A stretch of 64,000 nt of DNA, from assembly GCA_028622995.1 (NCBI GenBank), contig JAJQJQ010000031.1, positions 124,001 through 188,000 on the forward strand, in the 5' to 3' direction. Source of the DNA: Panagrolaimus kolymaensis. Lineage: Eukaryota; Nematoda; Chromadorea; Rhabditida; Panagrolaimidae. Shown here one piece after another: positions 14,401-28,100 of this stretch. A program made the translations under genes and the position numbers. The number at the start of each line of letters is the position of its first letter. Positions within the stretch are counted from its first letter, which is position 1. A model generated the notes under the pieces. That model was not told the origin of the DNA and searched no databases. It saw only the letters and a program-made list of their open reading frames with translations.

Positions 14401-16900
14401 AAAACGAGATTCATTAATTTCTTGCATCAAAGCTTGAAGCAAGTGTTTATAAAAAATTATGGATTACAGTTGAGGTTCATCCAGCGGGGGGAATCCAAAA
14501 TCCTCTTGGCATTAATTCTTATAAAATATAAGAAAAATATTTGGAACAAAAAATCCATATCTCCAATTCAATCCATAATTCAAAACGAGATTCATTAATT
14601 TCTTGCATCAAAGCTTGAAGCAAGTGTTTATAAAAAATTATGGATTACAGTTGAGGTTCATCCAGCGGGGGGAATCCAAAATCCTCTTGGCATTAATTCT
14701 TATAAAATATAAGAAAAATATTTGGAACGAAAAATCCATATCTCCAATTCAATCCCTAATTCAAAACGAGATTCATTAATTTCTTGCATCAAAGCTTGAA
14801 GCATGTGTTTATAAAAAATTATGGATTACAGTTGAGGTTCATCCAGCGGGGGGAATCCAAAATCCTCTAGGCATTAATTCTTATAAAATATAAGAAAAAT
14901 ATTTGGAACAAAAAATCCATATCTCCAATTCAATCCATAATTCAAAACGAGATTCATTAATTTCTTGCATCAAAGCTTGAAGCAAGTGTTTATAAAAAAT
15001 TATGGATTACAGTTGAGGTTCATCCAGCGGGGGGAATCCAAAATCCTCTTGGCATTAATTCTTATAAAATATAAGAAAAATGTTTGGAACAAAAAATCCA
15101 TATCTCCAATTCAATCCCTAATTCAAAACGAGATTCATTAATTTCTTGCATCAAAGCTTGAAGCAAGTGTTTATAAAAAATTATGGATTACAGTTGAGGT
15201 TCATCCAGCGGGGGGAATCCAAAATCCTCTTGGCATTAATTCTTATAAAATATAAGAAAAATATTTGGAACAAAAAATCCATATCTCCAATTCAATCCAT
15301 AATTCAAAACGAGATTCATTAATTTCTTGCATCAAAGCTTGAAGCAAGTGTTTATAAAAAATTATGGATTACAGTTGAGGTTCATCCAGCGGGGGGAATC
15401 CAAAATCCTCTTGGCATTAATTCTTATAAAATATAAGAAAAATATTTGGAACGAAAAATCCATATCTCCAATTCAATCCCTAATTCAAAACGAGATTCAT
15501 TAATTTCTTGCATCAAAGCTTGAAGCATGTGTTTATAAAAAATTATGGATTACAGTTGAGGTTCATCCAGCGGGGGGAATCCAAAATCCTCTAGGCATTA
15601 ATTCTTATAAAATATAAGAAAAATATTTGGAACGAAAAATCCATATCTCCAATTCAATCCCTAATTCAAAACGAGATTCATTAATTTCTTGCATCAAAGC
15701 TTGAAGCATGTGTTTATAAAAAATTATGGATTACAGTTGAGGTTCATCCAGCGGGGGGAATCCAAAATCCTCTTGGCATCAATTCTTATAAAATATAAGA
15801 AAAATATTTGGAACAAAAAATCCATATCTCCAATTCAATCCATAATTCAAAACGAGATTCATTAATTTCTTGCATCAAAGCTTGAAGCAAGTGTTTATAA
15901 AAAATTATGGATTACAGTTGAGGTTCATCCAGCGGGGGGAATCCAAAATCCTCTAGGCATTAATTCTTATAAAATATAAGAAAAATATTTGGAACGAAAA
16001 ATCCATATCTCCAATTCAATCCCTAATTCAAAACGAGATTCATTAATTTCTTGCATCAAAGCTTGAAGCATGTGTTTATAAAAAATTATGGATTACAGTT
16101 GAGGTTCATCCAGCGGGGGGAATCCAAAATCCTCTTGGCATTAATTCTTATAAAATATAAGAAAAATATTTGGAACAAAAAATCCATATCTCCAATTCAA
16201 TCCATAATTCAAAACGAGATTCATTAATTTCTTGCATCAAAGCTTGAAGCAAGTGTTTATAAAAAATTATGGATTACAGTTGAGGTTCATCCAGCGGGGG
16301 GAATCCAAAATCCTCTTGGCATTAATTCTTATAAAATATAAGAAAAATATTTGGAACAAAAAATCCATATCTCCAATTCAATCCATAATTCAAAACGAGA
16401 TTCATTAATTTCTTGCATCAAAGCTTGAAGCAAGTGTTTATAAAAAATTATGGATTACAGTTGAGGTTCATCCAGCGGGGGGAATCCAAAATCCTCTAGG
16501 CATTAATTCTTATAAAATATAAGAAAAATATTTGGAACGAAAAATCCATATCTCCAATTCAATCCCTAATTCAAAACGAGATTCATTAATTTCTTGCATC
16601 AAAGCTTGAAGCATGTGTTTATAAAAAATTATGGATTACAGTTGAGGTTCATCCAGCGGGGGGAATCCAAAATCCTCTTGGCATTAATTCTTATAAAATA
16701 TAAGAAAAATATTTGGAACAAAAAATCCATATCTCCAATTCAATCCATAATTCAAAACGAGATTCATTAATTTCTTGCATCAAAGCTTGAAGCAAGTGTT
16801 TATAAAAAATTATGGATTACAGTTGAGGTTCATCCAGCGGGGGGAATCCAAAATCCTCTTGGCATTAATTCTTATAAAATATAAGAAAAATATTTGGAAC
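11461..16900. repeat. Higher-order satellite repeat, 10 monomers (1810 bp)
   Basis: Rare variants recur at exactly 1810 bp. TGTTTGGAAC (for TATTTGGAAC) is at 11461, 13271 and 15081. GCATCAATTC (for GCATTAATTC) is at 13966 and 15776. CTCTAGG (for CTCTTGG) pairs at 13058/14868 and 14144/15954. This fits about three copies of a 10-monomer unit. Outer limits are approximate, and some variants (for example CTCTAGG near 15592) do not recur, so the copies have diverged slightly. Confidence 0.8.
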
Positions 16901-17319
16901 AAAAAATCCATATCTCCAATTCAATCCATAATTCAAAACGAGATTCATTAATTTCTTGCATCAAAGCTTGAAGCAAGTGTTTATAAAAAATTATGGATTA
17001 CAGTTGAGGTTCATCCAGCGGGGGGAATCCAAAATCCTCTTGGCATTAATTCTTATAAAATATAAGAAAAATATTTGGAACGAAAAATCCATATCTCCAA
17101 TTCAATCCCTAATTCAAAACGAGATTCATTAATTTCTTGCATCAAAGCTTGAAGCAAGTGTTTATAAAAAATTATGGATTACAGTTGAGGTTCATCCAGC
17201 GGGGGGAATCCAAAATCCTCTTGGCATTAATTCTTATAAAATATAAGAAAAATATTTGGAACAAAAAATCCATATCTCCAATTCAATCCCTAATTCAAAA
17301 CGAGATTCATTAATTTCTT

Positions 17320-18900
17320 GCATCAAAGCTTTAAGCAAGTGTTTATAAAAAATTATGGATTACAGTTGAGGTTCATCCAGCGGGGGGAATCCAAAATCCT
17401 CTTGGCATTAATTCTTTTAAAATATAAGAAAAATATTTGGAACAAAAAATCCATATCTCCAATTCAATCCATAATTCAAAACGAGATTCATTAATTTCTT
17501 GCATCAAAGCTTGAAGCAAGTGTTTATAAAAAATTATGGATTACAGTTGAGGTTCATCCAGCGGGGGGAATCCAAAATCCTCTTGGCATTAATTCTTATA
17601 AAATATAAGAAAAATATTTGGAACAAAAAATCCATATCTCCAATTCAATCCATAATTCAAAACGAGATTCATTAATTTCTTGCATCAAAGCTTTAAGCAA
17701 GTGTTTATAAAAAATTATGGATTACAGTTGAGGTTCATCCAGCGGAGGGAATCCAAAATCCTCTTGGCATTAATTCTTTTAAAATATAAGAAAAATATTT
17801 GGAACAAAAAATCCATATCTCCAATTCAATCCATAATTCAAAACGAGATTCATTAATTTCTTGCATCAAAGCTTGAAGCAAGTGTTTATAAAAAATTATG
17901 GATTACAGTTGAGGTTCATCCAGCGGGGGGAATCCAAAATCCTCTTGGCATTAATTCTTTTAAAATATAAGAAAAATATTTGGAACAAAAAATCCATATC
18001 TCCAATTCAATCCCTAATTCAAAACGAGATTCATTAATTTCTTGCATCAAAGCTTTAAGCAAGTGTTTATAAAAAATTATGGATTACAGTTGAGGTTCAT
18101 CCAGCGGGGGGAATCCAAAATCCTCTTGGCATTAATTCTTTTAAAATATAAGAAAAATATTTGGAACAAAAAATCCATATCTCCAATTCAATCCATAATT
18201 CAAAACGAGATTCATTAATTTCTTGCATCAAAGCTTGAAGCAAGTGTTTATAAAAAATTATGGATTACAGTTGAGGTTCATCCAGCGGGGGGAATCCAAA
18301 ATCCTCTTGGCATTAATTCTTATAAAATATAAGAAAAATATTTGGAACAAAAAATCCATATCTCCAATTCAATCCATAATTCAAAACGAGATTCATTAAT
18401 TTCTTGCATCAAAGCTTGAAGCAAGTGTTTATAAAAAATTATGGATTACAGTTGAGGTTCATCCAGCGGGGGGAATCCAAAATCCTCTTGGCATTAATTC
18501 TTTTAAAATATAAGAAAAATATTTGGAACAAAAAATCCATATCTCCAATTCAATCCCTAATTCAAAACGAGATTCATTAATTTCTTGCATCAAAGCTTTA
18601 AGCAAGTGTTTATAAAAAATTATGGATTACAGTTGAGGTTCATCCAGCGGGGGGAATCCAAAATCCTCTTGGCATTAATTCTTTTAAAATATAAGAAAAA
18701 TATTTGGAACAAAAAATCCATATCTCCAATTCAATCCATAATTCAAAACGAGATTCATTAATTTCTTGCATCAAAGCTTGAAGCAAGTGTTTATAAAAAA
18801 TTATGGATTACAGTTGAGGTTCATCCAGCGGGGGGAATCCAAAATCCTCTTGGCATTAATTCTTATAAAATATAAGAAAAATATTTGGAACAAAAAATCC
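17320..18900. repeat. Satellite trimer higher-order repeat (543 bp), first block
   Basis: Monomers carrying TTCTTTTAA (for TTCTTATAA) occur here at 17414, 17776, 17957, 18138, 18500 and 18681. From 17957 they settle towards a two-with, one-without pattern. The AGCTTTAAGC variant recurs with the same three-monomer period (about 18055 and 18598, 543 bp apart). Confidence 0.75.
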
Positions 18901-19589
18901 ATATCTCCAATTCAATCCATAATTCAAAACGAGATTCATTAATTTCTTGCATCAAAGCTTGAAGCAAGTGTTTATAAAAAATTATGGATTACAGTTGAGG
19001 TTCATCCAGCGGGGGGAATCCAAAATCCTCTTGGCATTAATTCTTATAAAATATAAGAAAAATATTTGGAACAAAAAATCCATATCTCCAATTCAATCCC
19101 TAATTCAAAACGAGATTCATTAATTTTTTGCATCAAAGCTTGAAGCATGTGTTTATAAAAAATTATGGATTACAGTTGAGGTTCATCCAGCGGGGGGAAT
19201 CCAAAATCCTCTTGGCATTAATTCTTATAAAATATAAGAAAAATATTTGGAACAAAAAATCCATATCTCCAATTCAATCCATAATTCAAAACGAGATTCA
19301 TTAATTTCTTGCATCAAAGCTTGAAGCAAGTGTTTATAAAAAATTATGGATTACAGTTGAGGTTCATCCAGCGGGGGGAATCCAAAATCCTCTTGGCATT
19401 AATTCTTATAAAATATAAGAAAAATATTTGGAACAAAAAATCCATATCTCCAATTCAATCCCTAATTCAAAACGAGATTCATTAATTTTTTGCATCAAAG
19501 CTTGAAGCATGTGTTTATAAAAAATTATGGATTACAGTTGAGGTTCATCCAGCGGGGGGAATCCAAAATCCTCTTGGCATTAATTCTTA

Positions 19590-22500
19590 TAAAATATAAG
19601 AAAAATATTTGGAACAAAAAATCCATATCTCCAATTCAATCCATAATTCAAAACGAGATTCATTAATTTCTTGCATCATAGCTTGAAGCAAGTGTTTATA
19701 AAAAATTATGGATTACAGTTGAGGTTCATCCAGCGGGGGGAATCCAAAATCCTCTTGGCATTAATTCTTATAAAATATAAGAAAAATATTTGGAACAAAA
19801 AATCCATATCTCCAATTCAATCCATAATTCAAAACGAGATTCATTAATTTCTTGCATCAAAGCTTGAAGCAAGTGTTTATAAAAAATTATGGATTACAGT
19901 TGAGGTTCATCCAGCGGGGGGAATCCAAAATCCTCTTGGCATTAATTCTTATAAAATATAAGAAAAATATTTGGAACAAAAAATCCATATCTCCAATTCA
20001 ATCCCTAATTCAAAACGAGATTCATTAATTTTTTGCATCAAAGCTTGAAGCATGTGTTTATAAAAAATTATGGATTACAGTTGAGGTTCATCCAGCGGGG
20101 GGAATCCAAAATCCTCTTGGCATTAATTCTTATAAAATATAAGAAAAATATTTGGAACAAAAAATCCATATCTCCAATTCAATCCATAATTCAAAACGAG
20201 ATTCATTAATTTCTTGCATCATAGCTTGAAGCAAGTGTTTATAAAAAATTATGGATTACAGTTGAGGTTCATCCAGCGGGGGGAATCCAAAATCCTCTTG
20301 GCATTAATTCTTATAAAATATAAGAAAAATATTTGGAACAAAAAATCCATATCTCCAATTCAATCCCTAATTCAAAACGAGATTCATTAATTTCTTGCAT
20401 CAAAGCTTGAAGCAAGTGTTTATAAAAAATTATGGATTACAGTTGAGGTTCATCCAGCGGGGGGAATCCAAAATCCTCTTGGCATTAATTCTTATAAAAT
20501 ATAAGAAAAATATTTGGAACAAAAAATCCATATCTCCAATTCAATCCATAATTCAAAACGAGATTCATTAATTTCTTGCATCAAAGCTTGAAACAAGTGT
20601 TTATAAAAAATTATGGATTACAGTTGAGGTTCATCCAGCGGGGGGAATCCAAAATCCTCTTGGCATTAATTCTTATAAAATATAAGAAAAATATTTGGAA
20701 CAAAAAATCCATATCTCCAATTCAATCCCTAATTCAAAACGAGATTCATTAATTTCTTGCATCAAAGCTTGAAGCAAGTGTTTATAAAAAATTATGGATT
20801 ACAGTTGAGGTTCATCCAGCGGGGGGAATCCAAAATCCTCTTGGCATTAATTCTTATAAAATATAAGAAAAATATTTGGAACAAAAAATCCATATCTCCA
20901 ATTCAATCCATAATTCAAAACGAGATTCATTAATTTCTTGCATCAAAGCTTGAAACAAGTGTTTATAAAAAATTATGGATTACAGTTGAGGTTCATCCAG
21001 CGGGGGGAATCCAAAATCCTCTTGGCATTAATTCTTATAAAATATAAGAAAAATATTTGGAACAAAAAATCCATATCTCCAATTCAATCCATAATTCAAA
21101 ACGAGATTCATTAATTTCTTGCATCAAAGCTTGAAGCAAGTGTTTATAAAAAATTATGGATTACAGTTGAGGTTCATCCAGCGGGGGGAATCCAAAATCC
21201 TCTTGGCATTAATTCTTATAAAATATAAGAAAAATATTTGGAACAAAAAATCCATATCTCCAATTCAATCCATAATTCAAAACGAGATTCATTAATTTCT
21301 TGCATCAAAGCTTGAAGCAAGTGTTTATAAAAAATTATGGATTACAGTTGAGGTTCATCCAGCGGGGGGAATCCAAAATCCTCTTGGCATTAATTCTTAT
21401 AAAATATAAGAAAAATATTTGGAACAAAAAATCCATATCTCCAATTCAATCCCTAATTCAAAACGAGATTCATTAATTTTTTGCATTAAAGCTTGAAGCA
21501 TGTGTTTATAAAAAATTATGGATTACAGTTGAGGTTCATCCAGCGGGGGGAATCCAAAATCCTCTTGGCATTAATTCTTATAAAATATAAGAAAAATATT
21601 TGGAACAAAAAATCCATATCTCCAATTCAATCCATAATTCAAAACGAGATTCATTAATTTCTTGCATCATAGCTTGAAGCAAGTGTTTATAAAAAATTAT
21701 GGATTACAGTTGAGGTTCATCCAGCGGGGGGAATCCAAAATCCTCTTGGCATTAATTCTTATAAAATATAAGAAAAATATTTGGAACAAAAAATCCATAT
21801 CTCCAATTCAATCCATAATTCAAAACGAGATTCATTAATTTCTTGCATCAAAGCTTGAAGCAAGTGTTTATAAAAAATTATGGATTACAGTTGAGGTTCA
21901 TCCAGCGGGGGGAATCCAAAATCCTCTTGGCATTAATTCTTATAAAATATAAGAAAAATATTTGGAACAAAAAATCCATATCTCCAATTCAATCCCTAAT
22001 TCAAAACGAGATTCATTAATTTTTTGCATCAAAGCTTGAAGCATGTGTTTATAAAAAATTATGGATTACAGTTGAGGTTCATCCAGCGGGGGGAATCCAA
22101 AATCCTCTTGGCATTAATTCTTATAAAATATAAGAAAAATATTTGGAACAAAAAATCCATATCTCCAATTCAATCCATAATTCAAAACGAGATTCATTAA
22201 TTTCTTGCATCATAGCTTGAAGCAAGTGTTTATAAAAAATTATGGATTACAGTTGAGGTTCATCCAGCGGGGGGAATCCAAAATCCTCTTGGCATTAATT
22301 CTTATAAAATATAAGAAAAATATTTGGAACAAAAAATCCATATCTCCAATTCAATCCCTAATTCAAAACGAGATTCATTAATTTCTTGCATCAAAGCTTG
22401 AAGCAAGTGTTTATAAAAAATTATGGATTACAGTTGAGGTTCATCCAGCGGGGGGAATCCAAAATCCTCTTGGCATTAATTCTTATAAAATATAAGAAAA

Positions 22501-23160
22501 ATATTTGGAACAAAAAATCCATATCTCCAATTCAATCCATAATTCAAAACGAGATTCATTAATTTCTTGCATCAAAGCTTGAAACAAGTGTTTATAAAAA
22601 ATTATGGATTACAGTTGAGGTTCATCCAGCGGGGGGAATCCAAAATCCTCTTGGCATTAATTCTTATAAAATATAAGAAAAATATTTGGAACAAAAAATC
22701 CATATCTCCAATTCAATCCCTAATTCAAAACGAGATTCATTAATTTCTTGCATCAAAGCTTGAAGCAAGTGTTTATAAAAAATTATGGATTACAGTTGAG
22801 GTTCATCCAGCGGGGGGAATCCAAAATCCTCTTGGCATTAATTCTTATAAAATATAAGAAAAATATTTGGAACAAAAAATCCATATCTCCAATTCAATCC
22901 ATAATTCAAAACGAGATTCATTAATTTCTTGCATCAAAGCTTGAAACAAGTGTTTATAAAAAATTATGGATTACAGTTGAGGTTCATCCAGCGGGGGGAA
23001 TCCAAAATCCTCTTGGCATTAATTCTTATAAAATATAAGAAAAATATTTGGAACAAAAAATCCATATCTCCAATTCAATCCATAATTCAAAACGAGATTC
23101 ATTAATTTCTTGCATCAAAGCTTGAAGCAAGTGTTTATAAAAAATTATGGATTACAGTTG
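19590..23160. repeat. Higher-order satellite repeat, 11 monomers (1991 bp), two copies
   Basis: The CATCATAGC variant is at 19674 and 21665 and again at 20217 and 22208. Both pairs are exactly 1991 bp (11 x 181) apart. GAAACAAG variants at about 20590 and 22581 show the same offset. The order of monomer classes is the same in both copies, which is a segmental duplication within the array. Confidence 0.85.
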
Positions 23161-23299
23161 AGGTTCATCCAGCGGGGGGAATCCAAAATCCTCTTGGCAT
23201 TAATTCTTATAAAATATAAGAAAAATATTTGGAACAAAAAATCCATATCTCCAATTCAATCCCTAATTCAAAACGAGATTCATTAATTTCTTGCATCAA

Positions 23300-25100
23300 A
23301 GCTTTAAGCAAGTGTTTATAAAAAATTATGGATTACAGTTGAGGTTCATCCAGCGGGGGGAATCCAAAATCCTCTTGGCATTAATTCTTTTAAAATATAA
23401 GAAAAATATTTGGAACAAAAAATCCATATCTCCAATTCAATCCATAATTCAAAACGAGATTCATTAATTTCTTGCATCAAAGCTTGAAGCAAGTGTTTAT
23501 AAAAAATTATGGATTACAGTTGAGGTTCATCCAGCGGGGGGAATCCAAAATCCTCTTGGCATTAATTCTTATAAATTATAAGAAAAATATTTGGAACAAA
23601 AAATCCATATCTCCAATTCAATCCATAATTCAAAACGAGATTCATTAATTTCTTGCATCAAAGCTTGAAGCAAGTGTTTATAAAAAATTATGGATTACAG
23701 TTGAGGTTCATCCAGCGGGGGGAATCCAAAATCCTCTTGGCATTAATTCTTTTAAAATATAAGAAAAATATTTGGAACAAAAAATCCATATCTCCAATTC
23801 AATCCCTAATTCAAAACGAGATTCATTAATTTCTTGCATCAAAGCTTTAAGCAAGTGTTTATAAAAAATTATGGATTACAGTTGAGGTTCATCCAGCGGG
23901 GGGAATCCAAAATCCTCTTGGCATTAATTCTTTTAAAATATAAGAAAAATATTTGGAACAAAAAATCCATATCTCCAATTCAATCCATAATTCAAAACGA
24001 GATTCATTAATTTCTTGCATCAAAGCTTGAAGCAAGTGTTTATAAAAAATTATGGATTACAGTTGAGGTTCATCCAGCGGGGGGAATCCAAAATCCTCTT
24101 GGCATTAATTCTTATAAAATATAAGAAAAATATTTGGAACAAAAAATCCATATCTCCAATTCAATCCATAATTCAAAACGAGATTCATTAATTTCTTGCA
24201 TCAAAGCTTGAAGCAAGTGTTTATAAAAAATTATGGATTACAGTTGAGGTTCATCCAGCGGGGGGAATCCAAAATCCTCTTGGCATTAATTCTTTTAAAA
24301 TATAAGAAAAATATTTGGAACAAAAAATCCATATCTCCAATTCAATCCCTAATTCAAAACGAGATTCATTAATTTCTTGCATCAAAGCTTTAAGCAAGTG
24401 TTTATAAAAAATTATGGATTACAGTTGAGGTTCATCCAGCGGGGGGAATCCAAAATCCTCTTGGCATTAATTCTTTTAAAATATAAGAAAAATATTTGGA
24501 ACAAAAAATCCATATCTCCAATTCAATCCATAATTCAAAACGAGATTCATTAATTTCTTGCATCAAAGCTTGAAGCAAGTGTTTATAAAAAATTATGGAT
24601 TACAGTTGAGGTTCATCCAGCGGGGGGAATCCAAAATCCTCTTGGCATTAATTCTTATAAAATATAAGAAAAATATTTGGAACAAAAAATCCATATCTCC
24701 AATTCAATCCCTAATTCAAAACGAGATTCATTAATTTCTTGCATCAAAGCTTGAAGCAAGTGTTTATAAAAAATTATGGATTACAGTTGAGGTTCATCCA
24801 GCGGGGGGAATCCAAAATCCTCTTGGCATTAATTCTTTTAAAATATAAGAAAAATATTTGGAACAAAAAATCCATATCTCCAATTCAATCCCTAATTCAA
24901 AACGAGATTCATTAATTTCTTGCATCAAAGCTTTAAGCAAGTGTTTATAAAAAATTATGGATTACAGTTGAGGTTCATCCAGCGGGGGGAATCCAAAATC
25001 CTCTTGGCATTAATTCTTTTAAAATATAAGAAAAATATTTGGAACAAAAAATCCATATCTCCAATTCAATCCCTAATTCAAAACGAGATTCATTAATTTT
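23300..25100. repeat. Satellite trimer higher-order repeat (543 bp), second block
   Basis: TTCTTTTAA-bearing monomers occur at 23387, 23749, 23930, 24292, 24473, 24835 and 25016, with plain monomers at 23568, 24111 and 24654. This is a strict two-with, one-without trimer. It is the same trimer as at about 17.4-18.9 kb, so a trimer block has been copied to two places in the array. Confidence 0.85.
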
Positions 25101-28100
25101 TTGCATCAAAGCTTGAAGCATGTGTTTATAAAAAATTATGGATTACAGTTGAGGTTCATCCAGCGGGGGGAATCCAAAATCCTCTTGGCATTAATTCTTA
25201 TAAAATATAAGAAAAATATTTGGAACAAAAAATCCATATCTCCAATTCAATCCATAATTCAAAACGAGATTCATTAATTTCTTGCATCAAAGCTTGAAGC
25301 AAGTGTTTATAAAAAATTATGGATTACAGTTGAGGTTCATCCAGCGGGGGGAATCCAAAATCCTCTTGGCATTAATTCTTATAAAATATAAGAAAAATAT
25401 TTGGAACAAAAAATCCATATCTCCAATTCAATCCCTAATTCAAAACGAGATTCATTAATTTTTTGCATCAAAGCTTGAAGCATGTGTTTATAAAAAATTA
25501 TGGATTACAGTTGAGGTTCATCCAGCGGGGGGAATCCAAAATCCTCTTGGCATTAATTCTTATAAAATATAAGAAAAATATTTGGAACAAAAAATCCATA
25601 TCTCCAATTCAATCCATAATTCAAAACGAGATTCATTAATTTCTTGCATCAAAGCTTGAAGCAAGTGTTTATAAAAAATTATGGATTACAGTTGAGGTTC
25701 ATCCAGCGGGGGGAATCCAAAATCCTCTTGGCATTAATTCTTATAAAATATAAGAAAAATATTTGGAACAAAAAATCCATATCTCCAATTCAATCCCTAA
25801 TTCAAAACGAGATTCATTAATTTTTTGCATCAAAGCTTGAAGCATGTGTTTATAAAAAATTATGGATTACAGTTGAGGTTCATCCAGCGGGGGGAATCCA
25901 AAATCCTCTTGGCATTAATTCTTATAAAATATAAGAAAAATATTTGGAACAAAAAATCCATATCTCCAATTCAATCCATAATTCAAAACGAGATTCATTA
26001 ATTTCTTGCATCATAGCTTGAAGCAAGTGTTTATAAAAAATTATGGATTACAGTTGAGGTTCATCCAGCGGGGGGAATCCAAAATCCTCTTGGCATTAAT
26101 TCTTATAAAATATAAGAAAAATATTTGGAACAAAAAATCCATATCTCCAATTCAATCCCTAATTCAAAACGAGATTCATTAATTTCTTGCATCAAAGCTT
26201 GAAGCAAGTGTTTATAAAAAATTATGGATTACAGTTGAGGTTCATCCAGCGGGGGGAATCCAAAATCCTCTTGGCATTAATTCTTATAAAATATAAGAAA
26301 AATATTTGGAACAAAAAATCCATATCTCCAATTCAATCCATAATTCAAAACGAGATTCATTAATTTCTTGCATCAAAGCTTGAAACAAGTGTTTATAAAA
26401 AATTATGGATTACAGTTGAGGTTCATCCAGCGGGGGGAATCCAAAATCCTCTTGGCATTAATTCTTATAAAATATAAGAAAAATATTTGGAACAAAAAAT
26501 CCATATCTCCAATTCAATCCATAATTCAAAACGAGATTCATTAATTTCTTGCATCAAAGCTTGAAGCAAGTGTTTATAAAAAATTATGGATTACAGTTGA
26601 GGTTCATCCAGCGGGGGGAATCCAAAATCCTCTTGGCATTAATTCTTATAAAATATAAGAAAAATATTTGGAACAAAAAATCCATATCTCCAATTCAATC
26701 CCTAATTCAAAACGAGATTCATTAATTTTTTGCATCAAAGCTTGAAGCATGTGTTTATAAAAAATTATGGATTACAGTTGAGGTTCATCCAGCGGGGGGA
26801 ATCCAAAATCCTCTTGGCATTAATTCTTATAAAATATAAGAAAAATATTTGGAACAAAAAATCCATATCTCCAATTCAATCCCTAATTCAAAACGAGATT
26901 CATTAATTTTTTGCATCAAAGCTTGAAGCATGTGTTTATAAAAAATTATGGATTACAGTTGAGGTTCATCCAGCGGGGGGAATCCAAAATCCTCTTGGCA
27001 TTAATTCTTATAAAATATAAGAAAAATATTTGGAACAAAAAATCCATATCTCCAATTCAATCCCTAATTCAAAACGAGATTCATTAATTTTTTGCATCAA
27101 AGCTTGAAGCATGTGTTTATAAAAAATTATGGATTACAGTTGAGGTTCATCCAGCGGGGGGAATCCAAAATCCTCTTGGCATTAATTCTTATAAAATATA
27201 AGAAAAATATTTGGAACAAAAAATCCATATCTCCAATTCAATCCCTAATTCAAAACGAGATTCATTAATTTCTTGCATCAAAGCTTGAAACAAGTGTTTA
27301 TAAAAAATTATGGATTACAGTTGAGGTTCATCCAGCGGGGGGAATCCAAAATCCTCTTGGCATTAATTCTTATAAAATATAAGAAAAATATTTGGAACAA
27401 AAAATCCATATCTCCAATTCAATCCATAATTCAAAACGAGATTCATTAATTTCTTGCATCAAAGCTTGAAGCAAGTGTTTATAAAAAATTATGGATTACA
27501 GTTGAGGTTCATCCAGCGGGGGGAATCCAAAATCCTCTTGGCATTAATTCTTATAAAATATAAGAAAAATATTTGGAACAAAAAATCCATATCTCCAATT
27601 CAATCCCTAATTCAAAACGAGATTCATTAATTTTTTGCATCAAAGCTTGAAGCATGTGTTTATAAAAAATTATGGATTACAGTTGAGGTTCATCCAGCGG
27701 GGGGAATCCAAAATCCTCTTGGCATTAATTCTTATAAAATATAAGAAAAATATTTGGAACAAAAAATCCATATCTCCAATTCAATCCATAATTCAAAACG
27801 AGATTCATTAATTTCTTGCATCAAAGCTTGAAGCAAGTGTTTATAAAAAATTATGGATTACAGTTGAGGTTCATCCAGCGGGGGGAATCCAAAATCCTCT
27901 TGGCATTAATTCTTATAAAATATAAGAAAAATATTTGGAACAAAAAATCCATATCTCCAATTCAATCCCTAATTCAAAACGAGATTCATTAATTTTTTGC
28001 ATCAAAGCTTGAAGCATGTGTTTATAAAAAATTATGGATTACAGTTGAGGTTCATCCAGCGGGGGGAATCCAAAATCCTCTTGGCATTAATTCTTATAAA

